A DNA stretch of 64,000 nt from Variovorax sp. Root411. Its GTDB lineage: Bacteria; Pseudomonadota; Gammaproteobacteria; Burkholderiales; Burkholderiaceae_C. The stretch covers positions 1,146 to 65,145 of the forward strand of contig NZ_LMDW01000012.1 of NCBI RefSeq assembly GCF_001425205.1. The letters run 5' to 3'. The position numbers and the translations under genes were made by a program. How positions within the stretch are numbered: position 1 is the first letter of the stretch; every line of letters begins with the position of its first letter. Under the pieces are notes generated by a model that did not search any database, was not told where the DNA came from, and saw only the letters and a list, made by a program, of their open reading frames with translations. Of the stretch, positions 51,827 to 61,516 are shown piece by piece.

Positions 51827-51860
51827 CGACTGGCTCCTGTTTTGACTGGGCTTTGAGTTT

Positions 51861-52392
51861 GCTTCCCGGGGCCGGGTCTCGGCCCGGCGGCCGACCTACT
51901 TTTCTTTGCTTCGCCAAAGAAACGTAGGCAAAAGAAAGGCGACCCTGCTGTCTGCGTCCCTGCGGTGCTCGCGGTTCGCGGGGTCTCGCCCAAACTCGCT
52001 TCGCTCAAACAAGGGCGGGCCCTGATCCGCGAACCGCAGCGCTCCTCGGCGCAGCCAGAAGGGATTGAAAAACCAAACGCGCCGTCGCTGCGCTCGGCGT
52101 GGGGCGGCTGCAGGCGCTGCGCGCCTGCAGCCGCATGGGGGTCGAGCGAAGCAAAGGCCCGGGAGGGTTCCCCTCCCCTCTGGCTGCGCCGAGGAGCGGA
52201 GCGTTTCGCGGATAAGGGCCGCAGCTGTTTGAGCGAAGCGAGTTCTGCGGACCCCGCGAAACGCGAGCACCGCAGGTTGCCCGAAGCGAAGCGTAGGGAC
52301 GCAGACAGTGGGGTCGCCTTTCTTTGCTTACTTTCTTTGGCGAAGCAAAGAAAGTAAGTCGCCCGCCGGGGCGAGACCCGGCCTCGGAAAGC
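51861..52392. repeat. Large imperfect palindrome in the tagF-ppkA gap
   Basis: The 588-bp gap between ppkA and tagF has no credible gene. It is filled by two inverted arms (about 51861-52075 and 52175-52392), each about 215 bases and about 80-85% matched by eye, with a smaller palindrome at the centre (GGCTGCAGGCGC region). Segments such as TTTCTTTGCTTCGCCAAAGAAA recur within the arms. Such elements are dispersed in related genomes. It could break the operon into two transcription units. Confidence 0.8.
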
Positions 52393-52414
52393 AAAACAAG
52401 AAGAGAAGTTCACG

Positions 52415-53071
52415 TCACCCCTCCTCCGCAAAGCCGAGAAACAGCGCTTCAAACTGCTCATCCCGAGGCAACCCGGTACTCAACATCCGAATCCCCTGCT
52501 CAGCAGCAGGATCCCCCAGCCAAAGCGAGGCCCCAGCAACAGGCAGCATCAACGACTCCACCGTGTTCTCGCGAACCGAGGCAGCAGCATCAGCAGCAGC
52601 AAACAACCTCTGCAGCACAGCATCGAACCGCAGCGCATCCAGATCCCCATCCAGCCCCTCGAGCGCAGCCTGAGTCGCATGCGCCCACCACTGCAGCGCC
52701 GCAGCCAGCGCCGCCCCTTGAAGCTGTTCAGGCACCGCCTCATCGAGCTCCATCGCCAAAGCAAACGGAAAGTACCGCCCCACCCCATCGACCGAAGGCA
52801 TCAACACCCCGATCCACGCCTGCTCTCCCGCCACCTGCCGCCCCAGCGCAAAGCACCAGATCGGCGCTTCCAGATACCGTTCGGTCCAGTCCGCATGCCG
52901 ATCCCGCAGCCGCGCCATGCCGCGCTGCAGCCACTGGTCCCACACGGCGCGGAACGGCTCGGGCAGACGCCGGTGCGCAAAATCCCCCATGCCCGGCAGC
53001 TTGCCGAACCACCCCGGCAGCGCAGTCGAGGCAAAGAGCGAAGACGACGATGAAGAAGACTCGACGCTCAC
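52415..53071 (-). CDS. tagF: T6SS accessory protein TagF (ImpM family)
   Basis: A 218-residue TagF/ImpM protein with the diagnostic GWFGKLPGMGDFAHRRLP and FRAVWDQWLQRGMA, then PIWCFALGRQVAGEQAWIGV and SVDGVGRYFPFALA. TagF represses T6SS assembly post-translationally, at least in part through the FHA protein. The start is GTG at 53071, overlapping the tssM stop (GTGA). No ATG fits. Confidence 0.92.
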   Translation of the reverse strand: MSVESSSSSSSLFASTALPGWFGKLPGMGDFAHRRLPEPFRAVWDQWLQRGMARLRDRHADWTERYLEAPIWCFALGRQVAGEQAWIGVLMPSVDGVGRYFPFALAMELDEAVPEQLQGAALAAALQWWAHATQAALEGLDGDLDALRFDAVLQRLFAAADAAASVRENTVESLMLPVAGASLWLGDPAAEQGIRMLSTGLPRDEQFEALFLGFAEEG

Positions 53072-56000
53072 AACCCCTCCGGACAAGAAAACTCGCGCAG
53101 CTCGCGCAAGCGGATCGGGTGCTGCACGCTGTTCGTCGTCACTTCGAACCGCGTCTTGCGCGCGCCGATCTGGAAGGTGATGAAGAACTTCTCCGGCGCA
53201 TCGCCGGCTTCGAGCTGGCCGTCGTCGAGCGCACGGAACAGCGCCCACGGCCCATCGACCGCCGCGCCCGAGCTGCCCGTGGTCGACGGCGGGCTGACCT
53301 GGATGCGCACCTGGTTGCTGCCCTTCGGCCCCGGCCACTGCACAGCCATCGGCACCACGGGGCCGTGCGCGTACTTCACGAGCTGGCCGTCGACGTCGAG
53401 GATGAACTGGGTGATGCCCGCATCCATTTCCACCGGCTTGAAGTCCAGCCGCATCGACGGGCCCCGGCCGCCACCGCGGAAGAAGATCTCCTTGATGCGC
53501 GCGGCGCGCTCGAACTGCGCGATCGCCTGCGTGGTAATGGCGCCGCGCTCGGCCACGGGCTTGTAGCGCCACGGGCGCGTACTGGTGTCGACCAGCGCGG
53601 CCAGGCGCTTCTGGAAGAAGTCGTCCATCAGGCCGCCAGGGCCGAACATCTGGCCGAAGTCCTCGGGCAGCACGTCGCGCTTGCTACTCTGCACGAAGGG
53701 GTAGCGGCCAGCGATGGCGCGCGCGCAGAACTCGGCCACCGGGCGCAGGTCCTGGCTCAGGTTGCCGCGCTCGGCCACCTGGGCCTGCGCGGCGCCGGCC
53801 TGGCTCAGGTTCTCGACCATCGAGCGCACCGGCTCGGGCAGTCGGCCCGCGTCGGACTTGAGTTTGCCGGCCACGTCGCCGGGCGGTGGCGAGGTACGGC
53901 CCTTCACGGCCGTGTCGACCGCGTTGAGGTACACGTACACCTCGTTGAAGAGCTTCAGCGCGTCGTCGATGGGCGCGGGCTGGTTCGGGCCGCCCGCGGT
54001 GACGAGCCGGCGCAGCGACTCGAAGCGGTCGTCCACGATGCTCTCGATGCGCTTGCCCGGCGCCACCTGGCGGCCGGGGTCGCTGCCGAACAGGTCCTCC
54101 AGGCCCTTGCGGGTGTTGCGCACCGTCTCGGTGGCCTTGCTGACCACGTCCTTGTTGGCGTCGGCCGCGGGGATCAGCGTGGTCTGCTTGACCACGGCGC
54201 GCAGGAAGTTCGCGAGCGGCGAGTCGACGCCCGAGAGGATGCGCGCGGTCTCGATGTTCTTCTCCAGGCCGCTCACGCGGATCAGGCGCACGTCGGCGAG
54301 CAGCGCTTCCCACTGCTTGACGTATTCCTCCAGGTACAGGCGCCGCACGCGGTCGGTCAGCGCGCCGAGCGCGGCCACGTCGCGCAGGCGGTCGGCGGCG
54401 TTGCGGTCCTGGCCCAGCACCCACGGGTCTTCGTTGGCGAGCAGGCCGGTGAGCACTGTCACTTCGTTCTGGAAGCGCTTGTGATAGCCGTCGTAGGTGA
54501 ACATGCCCGGCACGCCATCGGAGAGCGGCTTGCCGCTGATGCGCTCGAACACCAGCGGACCCGAGGGGCCGGTGGCTGTCGCCACGCTGAAGGCCGGAAT
54601 GTCCTTGGTCGCGCGCTGGCGCTTCAGGCGGCTGAACACGCGCTGCTCCAGCGGGTAGCTTGCGAGCACGGCGCGCACGCTGCGCACGAGGTTCTCGTCC
54701 ATCTTGAGCGGCGAGCGCGGCGGACCTTGTGCGATCAGCACGTCGAGCTGGTCTTCGAGCTGCCTGCGCTGGTCTTCGGGAATGCCGCGGTCGAGGTTGC
54801 GCGACCAGTCGAGCGTGATCCAGGCCTTGAGCGCCTCGGCGTCGAAGTGCTCGGGCTGGTAGAGCATCAGGTAGCTCTTGAGGGCTTCGTAGGTGAACTC
54901 GAGGTTGTCCTTCTGCGCGGTTCGCAGCTGGTCCTCGATGCGCTTGGCGATCTGCGGCAGGAAGGCGTCGTTGAGAGCGCGCTGGTGCGTGAGCATGGCG
55001 GCGGCATCGAGCTTGTCGCCCTGGTAGAGGCCCAGCGTCATCGACAGCGGCTCGTCGCCCTGTCGGTTGTCGGGCGTCTTCCAGATGTCGCGCAGGCCCT
55101 GCAGCACGGGCGCGACCTCGACCAGGTTCTGCACGCGAGCGGGCAGCGCCGCGAGGTTCTGCCGGGCCGGCTCGACGCGGGCCTCGACCGACTTCAGGTA
55201 GTTCATGTTCTGCAGCGTGCTGTAACCCCAGGCGGCGAGCAGGCCGACGGTGACCAGCGTCATCGCGGTCACGCCGATCACGCGCAGCGTGTGGCGGCGG
55301 CGCTCCAGCTTCACGTCGGCGCCGGCCAGGCGCTGCTCGGGGAACACCACTTCGCGCAGCAGCGAGGTGAGGAAGTAGCTGCGCCCGCTCGACTTTTGCG
55401 GCGCGAGCATCGCGCGCTCGATGCCGAAGCTGCGCGCGAGGCTGCCCATCACGCGGTCGATCGGGCTGCCTTCCTGCGTCCCGCTGGTGAAGTACACGCC
55501 GCGCACCCACGGCGGCTGCGCGAAGCGCGAGCCGGTGAACACCTGTTCCAGCAGGTCGGACAGCAGCGAGCCGATGGAGCCGAACTGCGCCGGAAAGCCG
55601 AAGATCGCCGCGCGGCGCGTGCCATCGGTCTCGCGCTGCATGCGCGCGATGAGGCCGTCGTTCACGCGGTTGTGCAGCAGCGCGAACTCGCGGTGGAAGG
55701 CCGTGGAGAGGCCCTTTTCTTCGAGTTGCACGTTCTCGTCGGCCGGCAGCGTGAAGCCGAAGACCTGCGCGCGCTGCTCCTTGCCGAGGTCGTCGAAGTA
55801 GTCGGTGAAGCCGTAGAGCAGGTCGCTCTTGGTGACGAGCACGTACACCGGCAGGCGCGTGGTGAGCTTGCCGTCGAGTTCGAGCAGGCGCGCGCGGATC
55901 GAGGCCGCAAGCTGCGTGCGCGCCTCCGGCCCCTGGCTCAGCAGGTCGGCCACGCTGACGGTAAGGAACACGCCATTGAGCGGGCGGCGCGGGCGCGCCT

Positions 56001-56670
56001 TCTTGAGCAGGCCCAGGAAGCCTTCCCACGCGCTCTTGTCTTCCGACTGGTGGCTGTCCTGCGTGGTGTAGCGCCCGGCCGTGTCGATCAGCACGGCCTC
56101 GTCGGTGAACCACCAGTCGCAGTTGCGCGTGCCGCCCACGCCGCGGATGGCGCCGGGGCCGAACTTCTCGGCGAGCGGAAAGCTCAGGCCCGAGTTGACC
56201 AGCGCCGTGGTCTTGCCCGCGCCCGGTGCGCCGATGAACACGTACCACGGCAGGTCGTAGAGGTAGCTGCCGCCCGAGATGGACATCCAGTCGCGCCAGC
56301 CCGGCTTCTTGCCGGCGGCGTGCATGCGCATCTGCTTCAGCGTGGCGACGGCTTCGCTGAAGCGCGTGTCGAGGATCTTCTGTTCGCCGTTGACAGGCGC
56401 ATCGGCCTTGGCGGCCGGGGCCTTCATGAGGCCGTCGGTCAGGTGCCGGCTCGCGCGGCGTGCGCGCCAGCGGCGGTACAGCGCGCGCAGCACCACGGCC
56501 AGCACGATCACGCCGATGACGATGGCGCGCACCATTTCGCTTTCGAGCGGCGCGAGCGAGCCGATCTTCACCAGCGGCCCGATCCACCAGATCAGCAGCG
56601 CGACGATGAGCAGCGCGAGCAGCGTCAGCAGCAGCGGGCTGAACAGGAAGCCGAAGATTTTCTTGATCAT
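53068..56670 (-). CDS. tssM: T6SS inner-membrane complex protein TssM (IcmF)
   Basis: A 1200-residue protein. Two N-terminal transmembrane helices (about 8-30 and 47-63) are followed by a cytoplasmic GTPase-like domain with Walker A GAPGAGKT (147-154) and DTAGRY. A third helix (RVIGVTAMTLVTVGLLAAWG) precedes a long periplasmic arm that binds TssJ and ends in the C-terminal beta domain (GPWALFRALDDGQLE). The ATG at 56670 overlaps the tssL stop. Walker A is intact. Confidence 0.96.
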   Translation of the reverse strand: MIKKIFGFLFSPLLLTLLALLIVALLIWWIGPLVKIGSLAPLESEMVRAIVIGVIVLAVVLRALYRRWRARRASRHLTDGLMKAPAAKADAPVNGEQKILDTRFSEAVATLKQMRMHAAGKKPGWRDWMSISGGSYLYDLPWYVFIGAPGAGKTTALVNSGLSFPLAEKFGPGAIRGVGGTRNCDWWFTDEAVLIDTAGRYTTQDSHQSEDKSAWEGFLGLLKKARPRRPLNGVFLTVSVADLLSQGPEARTQLAASIRARLLELDGKLTTRLPVYVLVTKSDLLYGFTDYFDDLGKEQRAQVFGFTLPADENVQLEEKGLSTAFHREFALLHNRVNDGLIARMQRETDGTRRAAIFGFPAQFGSIGSLLSDLLEQVFTGSRFAQPPWVRGVYFTSGTQEGSPIDRVMGSLARSFGIERAMLAPQKSSGRSYFLTSLLREVVFPEQRLAGADVKLERRRHTLRVIGVTAMTLVTVGLLAAWGYSTLQNMNYLKSVEARVEPARQNLAALPARVQNLVEVAPVLQGLRDIWKTPDNRQGDEPLSMTLGLYQGDKLDAAAMLTHQRALNDAFLPQIAKRIEDQLRTAQKDNLEFTYEALKSYLMLYQPEHFDAEALKAWITLDWSRNLDRGIPEDQRRQLEDQLDVLIAQGPPRSPLKMDENLVRSVRAVLASYPLEQRVFSRLKRQRATKDIPAFSVATATGPSGPLVFERISGKPLSDGVPGMFTYDGYHKRFQNEVTVLTGLLANEDPWVLGQDRNAADRLRDVAALGALTDRVRRLYLEEYVKQWEALLADVRLIRVSGLEKNIETARILSGVDSPLANFLRAVVKQTTLIPAADANKDVVSKATETVRNTRKGLEDLFGSDPGRQVAPGKRIESIVDDRFESLRRLVTAGGPNQPAPIDDALKLFNEVYVYLNAVDTAVKGRTSPPPGDVAGKLKSDAGRLPEPVRSMVENLSQAGAAQAQVAERGNLSQDLRPVAEFCARAIAGRYPFVQSSKRDVLPEDFGQMFGPGGLMDDFFQKRLAALVDTSTRPWRYKPVAERGAITTQAIAQFERAARIKEIFFRGGGRGPSMRLDFKPVEMDAGITQFILDVDGQLVKYAHGPVVPMAVQWPGPKGSNQVRIQVSPPSTTGSSGAAVDGPWALFRALDDGQLEAGDAPEKFFITFQIGARKTRFEVTTNSVQHPIRLRELREFSCPEGL

Positions 56671-57998
56671 TTCGTGGCTCCCGTGTTCGCGGCGACGCGG
56701 TCGGGTTCCGTGAGCAGCACGATGTCGACGCGCCGGTTCTTCGCGCGGTTGGCCGGCGTGTCGTTGGCAGCCACAGGCTCGGCGTCGGCCTTGCCGTCGG
56801 AGCGCATGCGCGCCGGATCCACCAGCGTCGACAGCGCACCCTTCACCGCATCGGCCCGCGCGGCCGAGAGGTGCCAGTTCGACGGATAGCGCAGCGAGCG
56901 GATCGGCTGGTTGTCGGAATGGCCGGTGATCAGCACCTCGCCCTTCACCTCGGCCAGCGCCTGGCCGATGCGGCGCAGCACCGGCAGCGACTGCGCCATC
57001 GGCTCGGCGCTGCCGGAACCGAAGAAGGAGTCGCCGCGCAGTCGCACCACGCTGCGGTCGGCCTCGTCGGTCACCGTGACCAGGCCCTGCTTCACCTCGG
57101 GTTCGAGGAAGCGCGCGAGGCGCGGCGCCTTCGCCGGCAGCGCGGGCGGCGCGATCTGGATGTTGGGCGCGCGCAGGCTCGACACCGCGGCGTAGGTGGT
57201 GTCGGAGCGGTAGTTGAGCGTGAGCCGCAGGCCGAACCATGCGAGCGCGAGCAGCAGCGCGAAGCCCGCCGCGAACACCCACAGCGGCAGCGACTCGCGC
57301 AGCCGCACCGTGCCCGCGCCCTGCCCGCGCCAGTGCGGCGAGAGCTCGGGCTCGACGGCCGGGCGGTCTTTCGCGATCAGGTCCGCGAGGCGCTGGCGCA
57401 CCGAGTCGAGCTGCGCACGGCCGTTGTCGACCACGCGGTAGCGGCCCTCGAAGCCGAGCGCGAGCACGCTGTAGATCAGTTCGAGCAACTGGCGGTGCGT
57501 GGGCACGTCCTGCGCGAGCTTGGCCAGCAGCTGGAACACCTTCTCGCCGCCCCAGGTCTCGTTGTGGAACTGCACCAGCAGGCTCTGCTTGTTCCAGCCG
57601 GCCTGCACGCCCCACGGCGTGTTGGCCACGGCCTCGTCGAGCGCGGTGCACAGCACGTAGCGCGCGGCGAGTACCGATTCGTTGCTGACGCCGGCGCGCC
57701 GGGCACCGGCATCGAACTGGTTGACGGCATCGGCGGTGGAGGCACGCAGCGCCGGCACGTTCGGCGGCTGCGCGAGGTTGCGCAGCTTGCCGATCAGCAC
57801 CAGCAGCTTGCCGGCTGCGGAGACGAGCGGGTTGAGCAGGCCGAGTTCGCCGACATCGACCGCAGGCGTCGGATCGGTCCCGCCGAAGAAAGGCGCAGGC
57901 GATGCGGCCGGCGGCGTTCCTGCCGGCGTGCGCGGCTTGGGCTTGATGACCGTGCGCTCCGACTCGAAGGCGGCGAAGGGATCGGGAGGTGTGCTCAT
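56667..57998 (-). CDS. tssL: T6SS inner-membrane protein TssL with OmpA-like domain
   Basis: A 443-residue protein. After a Pro-rich N-terminus comes the DotU domain (about 55-215; ALDEAVANTPWGVQAGWNKQ, YSVLALGFEGRYRVV), a transmembrane helix (238-259), and a C-terminal OmpA-like peptidoglycan-binding domain (ITGHSDNQPIRSLRYPSNWH, NRRVDIVLL). It forms the membrane complex with TssM and TssJ. A second DotU protein is at 10756-12096. Confidence 0.95.
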   Translation of the reverse strand: MSTPPDPFAAFESERTVIKPKPRTPAGTPPAASPAPFFGGTDPTPAVDVGELGLLNPLVSAAGKLLVLIGKLRNLAQPPNVPALRASTADAVNQFDAGARRAGVSNESVLAARYVLCTALDEAVANTPWGVQAGWNKQSLLVQFHNETWGGEKVFQLLAKLAQDVPTHRQLLELIYSVLALGFEGRYRVVDNGRAQLDSVRQRLADLIAKDRPAVEPELSPHWRGQGAGTVRLRESLPLWVFAAGFALLLALAWFGLRLTLNYRSDTTYAAVSSLRAPNIQIAPPALPAKAPRLARFLEPEVKQGLVTVTDEADRSVVRLRGDSFFGSGSAEPMAQSLPVLRRIGQALAEVKGEVLITGHSDNQPIRSLRYPSNWHLSAARADAVKGALSTLVDPARMRSDGKADAEPVAANDTPANRAKNRRVDIVLLTEPDRVAANTGATK

Positions 57999-58028
57999 GA
58001 TGGTGTTCCGTTTCCGTCGGCCGGTTGG

Positions 58029-59360
58029 CTAGGAACGTATTGCCCAGAACGCGAGGTCCAGCCCAGGGAAGTCGCCGGCGATGTGCATCGCGATGCCGCC
58101 CGACTGTTCGAGCTGGCGCCACAGGTCGCTGTTGCGCGTTTCGAGTTCGAAGTAGTTGGCGCCCGTGTGGAACGGAATCTGGCGCGGCGCCACCGGCATC
58201 GGCGTCAGCGTGACACCCGGCAGGGCGAGGTTGACGAGATCGCGGATGCGCTCGACCGGGCCGATCTTGACCTGCGTCGGAAAGCGCGCGCGCAGCGCCT
58301 CGCTCGGCATGCTCGCGTTCACCGCGAGCACGAAGGTCGCCTTGCGCTGCAGTTCCACGTCCGTCACCATCGCCACGCGCACGCCGTGCTTGCGGTCGTG
58401 CAGGTCGATGCGGATGGCCGACTGTTCGAGCACCATCGAGAGGCTGCGCCGCAGGTCGTCCATGACCGGGCGGAAGCTCATCGCGAGGTCGTCGTGGACG
58501 TAGGGGCCGAAGTGCGCCACGCGGCGCGAGTCGCGAAAGCTCGCGAGGTCGCCGGCCAGCCCCAGCGCATGCTCGAAGAAGTGCTGCGGGTGCAGCACCG
58601 CGCTCTTCGCCAGGTGCGCGAAGACGGCTTCGTTGCGGTTCACGGCCTGCAGCAGCATGAAGTCGGCGATCTCGGCCACGCCGCCGGTGCCGCCCTGGGT
58701 CATGCGGCCCGCGAGCGCTTCGCCGCGCTGGCGCAGCAGGCCCAGCAGCTCGTCGAGCCAGGCGCGGATGACGGCATGGCCGGCCACGTCGAGCAGCGGC
58801 GGCAGCATCGTGCGGTCGAGCTGCACCTGGTTGTCGGCACGGCGCTCGACCACGCGGGCGACGCCGATGGTGGTCCAGGCGTCGGTGGCTTCGCCGGCGC
58901 GCATCAGGCGCGTGTGGAGCCGGCCCAGCTGCAGCATGGCGGTGCGCTCGCCGGCGGTGTTCGAATCGGGCACTTCGGACTCGAGCACGCGGTGGCGCAC
59001 CAGCTCTTCATATTCCTCGGCATCGGCCTCGCGCGCGCCGGCGCGGCGCAGCGGCAGCGCGAGCACCACGGCCTCGTCGCGCATGGAAGAAGGAATGTCA
59101 ATGGGCTCGGGCAGCGGATCGACCGCCGGCATGTCGAACACCGTGCCGTCGCCGAACACGCCGACCGCCCGCACCAGCGCGAGCTTGCCCAGCGTGAGCG
59201 CGGCGGAGTCGATCTCCAGCTCGGCAAAGCCCCAGGCGTAGGGGGTGGTCGAACGCAGCAGCACATGCCGCGCATGATCGGCATGACGCTCGCTCTGCTG
59301 CAGGTGCTGAGGCTGCAACAGCATCCCCTCGCTCCAGACCACTTTTGTTCGCCAACTCAT
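58029..59360 (-). CDS. tssK: T6SS baseplate protein TssK
   Basis: A 443-residue protein starting MSWRTKVVWSEGMLLQPQHL, the TssK hallmark, with LLQAVNRNEAVFAHLAK and HPQHFFEHALGLAGDL. It links the baseplate to the membrane complex. The ATG at 59360 is chosen over a 23-residue extension. It is the first gene of the long minus-strand operon; the promoter should lie in 59361-59517, where nothing clear is seen. Confidence 0.95.
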   Translation of the reverse strand: MSWRTKVVWSEGMLLQPQHLQQSERHADHARHVLLRSTTPYAWGFAELEIDSAALTLGKLALVRAVGVFGDGTVFDMPAVDPLPEPIDIPSSMRDEAVVLALPLRRAGAREADAEEYEELVRHRVLESEVPDSNTAGERTAMLQLGRLHTRLMRAGEATDAWTTIGVARVVERRADNQVQLDRTMLPPLLDVAGHAVIRAWLDELLGLLRQRGEALAGRMTQGGTGGVAEIADFMLLQAVNRNEAVFAHLAKSAVLHPQHFFEHALGLAGDLASFRDSRRVAHFGPYVHDDLAMSFRPVMDDLRRSLSMVLEQSAIRIDLHDRKHGVRVAMVTDVELQRKATFVLAVNASMPSEALRARFPTQVKIGPVERIRDLVNLALPGVTLTPMPVAPRQIPFHTGANYFELETRNSDLWRQLEQSGGIAMHIAGDFPGLDLAFWAIRS

Positions 59361-59517
59361 CCGCACTCCGTCAACGGCAAGGGTGCCTGAAAGAAACATG
59401 AAGTTTCCGGCGCGGAGCACGGCGGGCAAATCCGCCTAACGGCCTAGATGCGGGGTTTTGGAACTACGGCGAAGGGAGTAGACGCGAGGCTGGCGGTGCC
59501 CTGCGTCTCGACGGGAG

Positions 59518-59823
59518 TTACAGGCCGTAGATCGCGACGATGGCCCAGAAGGTCAGCCCAAGGGCTCCTGCACCGAGCGCAAGCATCGCGGCGAAGAACA
59601 CCACGAAGTACCCGATGCGGCGCGAAAGCTGGGGCGTTGCTGGAACGCACCTCACGTAGATCAGGGCAGCCCACAGCACAAGCGCAAGCGCTCCGGCCGC
59701 CACGACACTCCCCGACATTGCCAGGATTCGATGTTGGTCCAGGAAGCGCAGGCCAACGCTGAGCAAAGGCATCGCCAAGGCCCAGACCAACATGTTCAGC
59801 GGCAGCCGCCACTCCGCTCTCAT
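59518..59823 (-). CDS. Small integral membrane protein, candidate immunity protein
   Basis: A 101-residue protein with three hydrophobic segments (LNMLVWALAMPLLSVGL, SGSVVAAGALALVLWAALI, YFVVFFAAMLALGAGALGL). The family is not recognised. The ATG at 59823 overlaps the stop of the preceding gene (ATGA). Small multi-pass proteins directly after a secreted-toxin candidate often act as immunity proteins against envelope-targeting effectors; here that is inference. Confidence 0.6.
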   Translation of the reverse strand: MRAEWRLPLNMLVWALAMPLLSVGLRFLDQHRILAMSGSVVAAGALALVLWAALIYVRCVPATPQLSRRIGYFVVFFAAMLALGAGALGLTFWAIVAIYGL

Positions 59824-60308
59824 CGGATCGCCTCGCCCTTGTAGTAATGCGCCGGCATGGGGTTCTCCCAACCCGGTGACTGATATCCAGGTACGGACAC
59901 CAAAGGCACGTAGCCCGTCACGCTCCTGAGCAAGCCTGCGACGTATGAGCTGCTGTTGTACTCACCGGGACGCATGCGTGAGCCCCGGATGTTCTTCGGC
60001 GCCGAGTACGGAGAAACGTAGCTCGCGAACTTCTGAGAGTTGACGACGAGTTGGCGTGCGAACTCTTGTCGACTCATGCCCTGCGGGGGAGTCAAAGGAA
60101 TCTTGACCAACACCCCGCCAGGAAGCGAGTTCGTGTATCGGTTCGATCGGATCAAACCAAAATTTTGCATGCCTGCTTCAAAGAAGGAGGGCTGACCATC
60201 GATCACGGTGATACCGCTGTAAGCGTCGTCGATGATGATCGAAAAATGCAGGTCGGGATTTGGCCAACTGACATAGCCGACGGGATCTGCCGCGATGCGC
60301 CCGTACAA
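59820..60308 (-). CDS. Hypothetical protein, candidate effector next to tssK
   Basis: A 162-residue protein from a TTG at 60308, with no recognised family. It has DLHFSIIIDDAYSG near the start and GEYNSSSYVAGLLRSVTGYV near the end, reminiscent of small hydrolase-type toxins. The frame remains open 22 codons upstream, and the extension (SSNTNSVAHAQHSKPDVTLY) looks coding. An ATA at 60365, just after AAGGGAG, could be the true start, giving 181 residues. It overlaps a small membrane protein gene. Confidence 0.55.
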   Translation of the reverse strand: MYGRIAADPVGYVSWPNPDLHFSIIIDDAYSGITVIDGQPSFFEAGMQNFGLIRSNRYTNSLPGGVLVKIPLTPPQGMSRQEFARQLVVNSQKFASYVSPYSAPKNIRGSRMRPGEYNSSSYVAGLLRSVTGYVPLVSVPGYQSPGWENPMPAHYYKGEAIR

Positions 60309-60472
60309 GGTGACATCGGGCTTCGAGTGCTGCGCATGCGCAACCGAATTCGTGTTCGACGATATTGTTCTCCCTTAGATCGGCCAGTTACCCTGGCAGG
60401 CCCGCCGCATGATATCGACTTGGATATGCGGTGCCAGTTAGGGCGATCGGCTCGATGCCTCACCTGCAGAGC

Positions 60473-61516
60473 TCAGCGAGCGGCCGCGCGCAAGGTCTCG
60501 ACCTGCTCCGCGTAGGCCTTCTCGATGCGCTGCAGCCGCTGTTCGCGTGCCGCCTCGTTGACCCACGAAGCCGACATGGCGCGCTGCCTGCCCAGTTGGT
60601 AGTCGAGCCGCGCCTGCGGCAGCAGTGCGCTGTCGTCGGCCGCGACATAGCCGTAGGCCGCGCGCAGGGTCTTCAGCACTTCGCGCTCGGCGTCGGCGCG
60701 AGCGCCCTTGCCTCTTCCGTAACCGGTCAGGAAGCTCTGCAGCCGCGCCTGGAACTCCGGCGGGAAATCGCGCCGCACCACCATCGGCGCGCCGGGCGGC
60801 TGCTCCGATTGCCAGACCACCTGCAGCCGCTCGGCCTCTACCGGGAACTGCTGGCGAAAGCGCTCGAAGTCGGTCGTGTTGTTGGTGGCCACGTCGGCAT
60901 CGCCGTTCGCCACGGCCAGCGCGGTGGCCTGGTGGGTGCCGACGAACTCGCTGCGAAAGCGCGTCTCCATCTCGATGTTGTGCGGCAGGAAGAGCTGGCT
61001 CTGCGGCACAATGAAGCCGGTGACCGAACGGCTGTCGCCGCGCGCGAGCCGCCATCTCTCCGGTTGCGTGAGCACGCCTTCGAGTGTGTTGAGCGGTCCA
61101 TCCTTGCGCACCAGCAGCACGGCGCGGTGCTCGGGCACGCTGGGGTGCCGCGCGATCTGCGCCACCACCTTCATGCGCCGCTGCATCACGGCGTCGAGCG
61201 CCATCTTGGCCGAGAGGAAGGCCATGTCGATCTCATCGCGGCCGATGGCGCGATCGAGCTCCTCGTACGTCGGCACCGAATAGGCGCTCACCGGAATGCC
61301 AAGGCTTCGGCTCATGTCGGCCATGAGCGGGGTCCACAGCGCGCGCGATTCGACGGCGCCGCCCAGCGGCAGCACGCCGAAGCGGACGGCCTTGATGGTG
61401 GGCGGCACGGTCTTCTCGTGCGGTGCGGCAGCGCCCTGCGCCGCAGCCGGCAGGGAGCCGGCCAGCAAGGCAGCGCAAGCCAGCAGCACAACGACCATCC
61501 ACGAAGGCTTCATCAT
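60473..61516 (-). CDS. PhnD-like periplasmic binding protein (second copy)
   Basis: A 347-residue protein with a signal peptide (MMKPSWMVVVLLACAALLAG) and a PhnD/phosphonate-type binding fold (VRFGVLPLGGAVESRALWTP, DEIDMAFLSAKMALDAV, GHQ-like GTHQATALAVANGDADVATN). It is about 60% similar to the adjacent paralogue by eye. The ATG overlaps that gene's stop. No ABC permease or ATPase gene is adjacent, so a sensory rather than transport role is more likely. Confidence 0.85.
   Translation of the reverse strand: MMKPSWMVVVLLACAALLAGSLPAAAQGAAAPHEKTVPPTIKAVRFGVLPLGGAVESRALWTPLMADMSRSLGIPVSAYSVPTYEELDRAIGRDEIDMAFLSAKMALDAVMQRRMKVVAQIARHPSVPEHRAVLLVRKDGPLNTLEGVLTQPERWRLARGDSRSVTGFIVPQSQLFLPHNIEMETRFRSEFVGTHQATALAVANGDADVATNNTTDFERFRQQFPVEAERLQVVWQSEQPPGAPMVVRRDFPPEFQARLQSFLTGYGRGKGARADAEREVLKTLRAAYGYVAADDSALLPQARLDYQLGRQRAMSASWVNEAAREQRLQRIEKAYAEQVETLRAAAR

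Noticed and set aside
51861..52392. Open frames of 120-210 codons inside the large palindrome.
   Set aside because: They occur on both strands as mirror images of the inverted arms, and lack ribosome sites and family resemblance.
52324..56889. A 1521-codon open frame on the plus strand.
   Set aside because: It lies antisense to tssM, has low-complexity His/Arg/Ala-rich translation and no family motif. Long antisense frames are expected in DNA with very GC-rich third positions.
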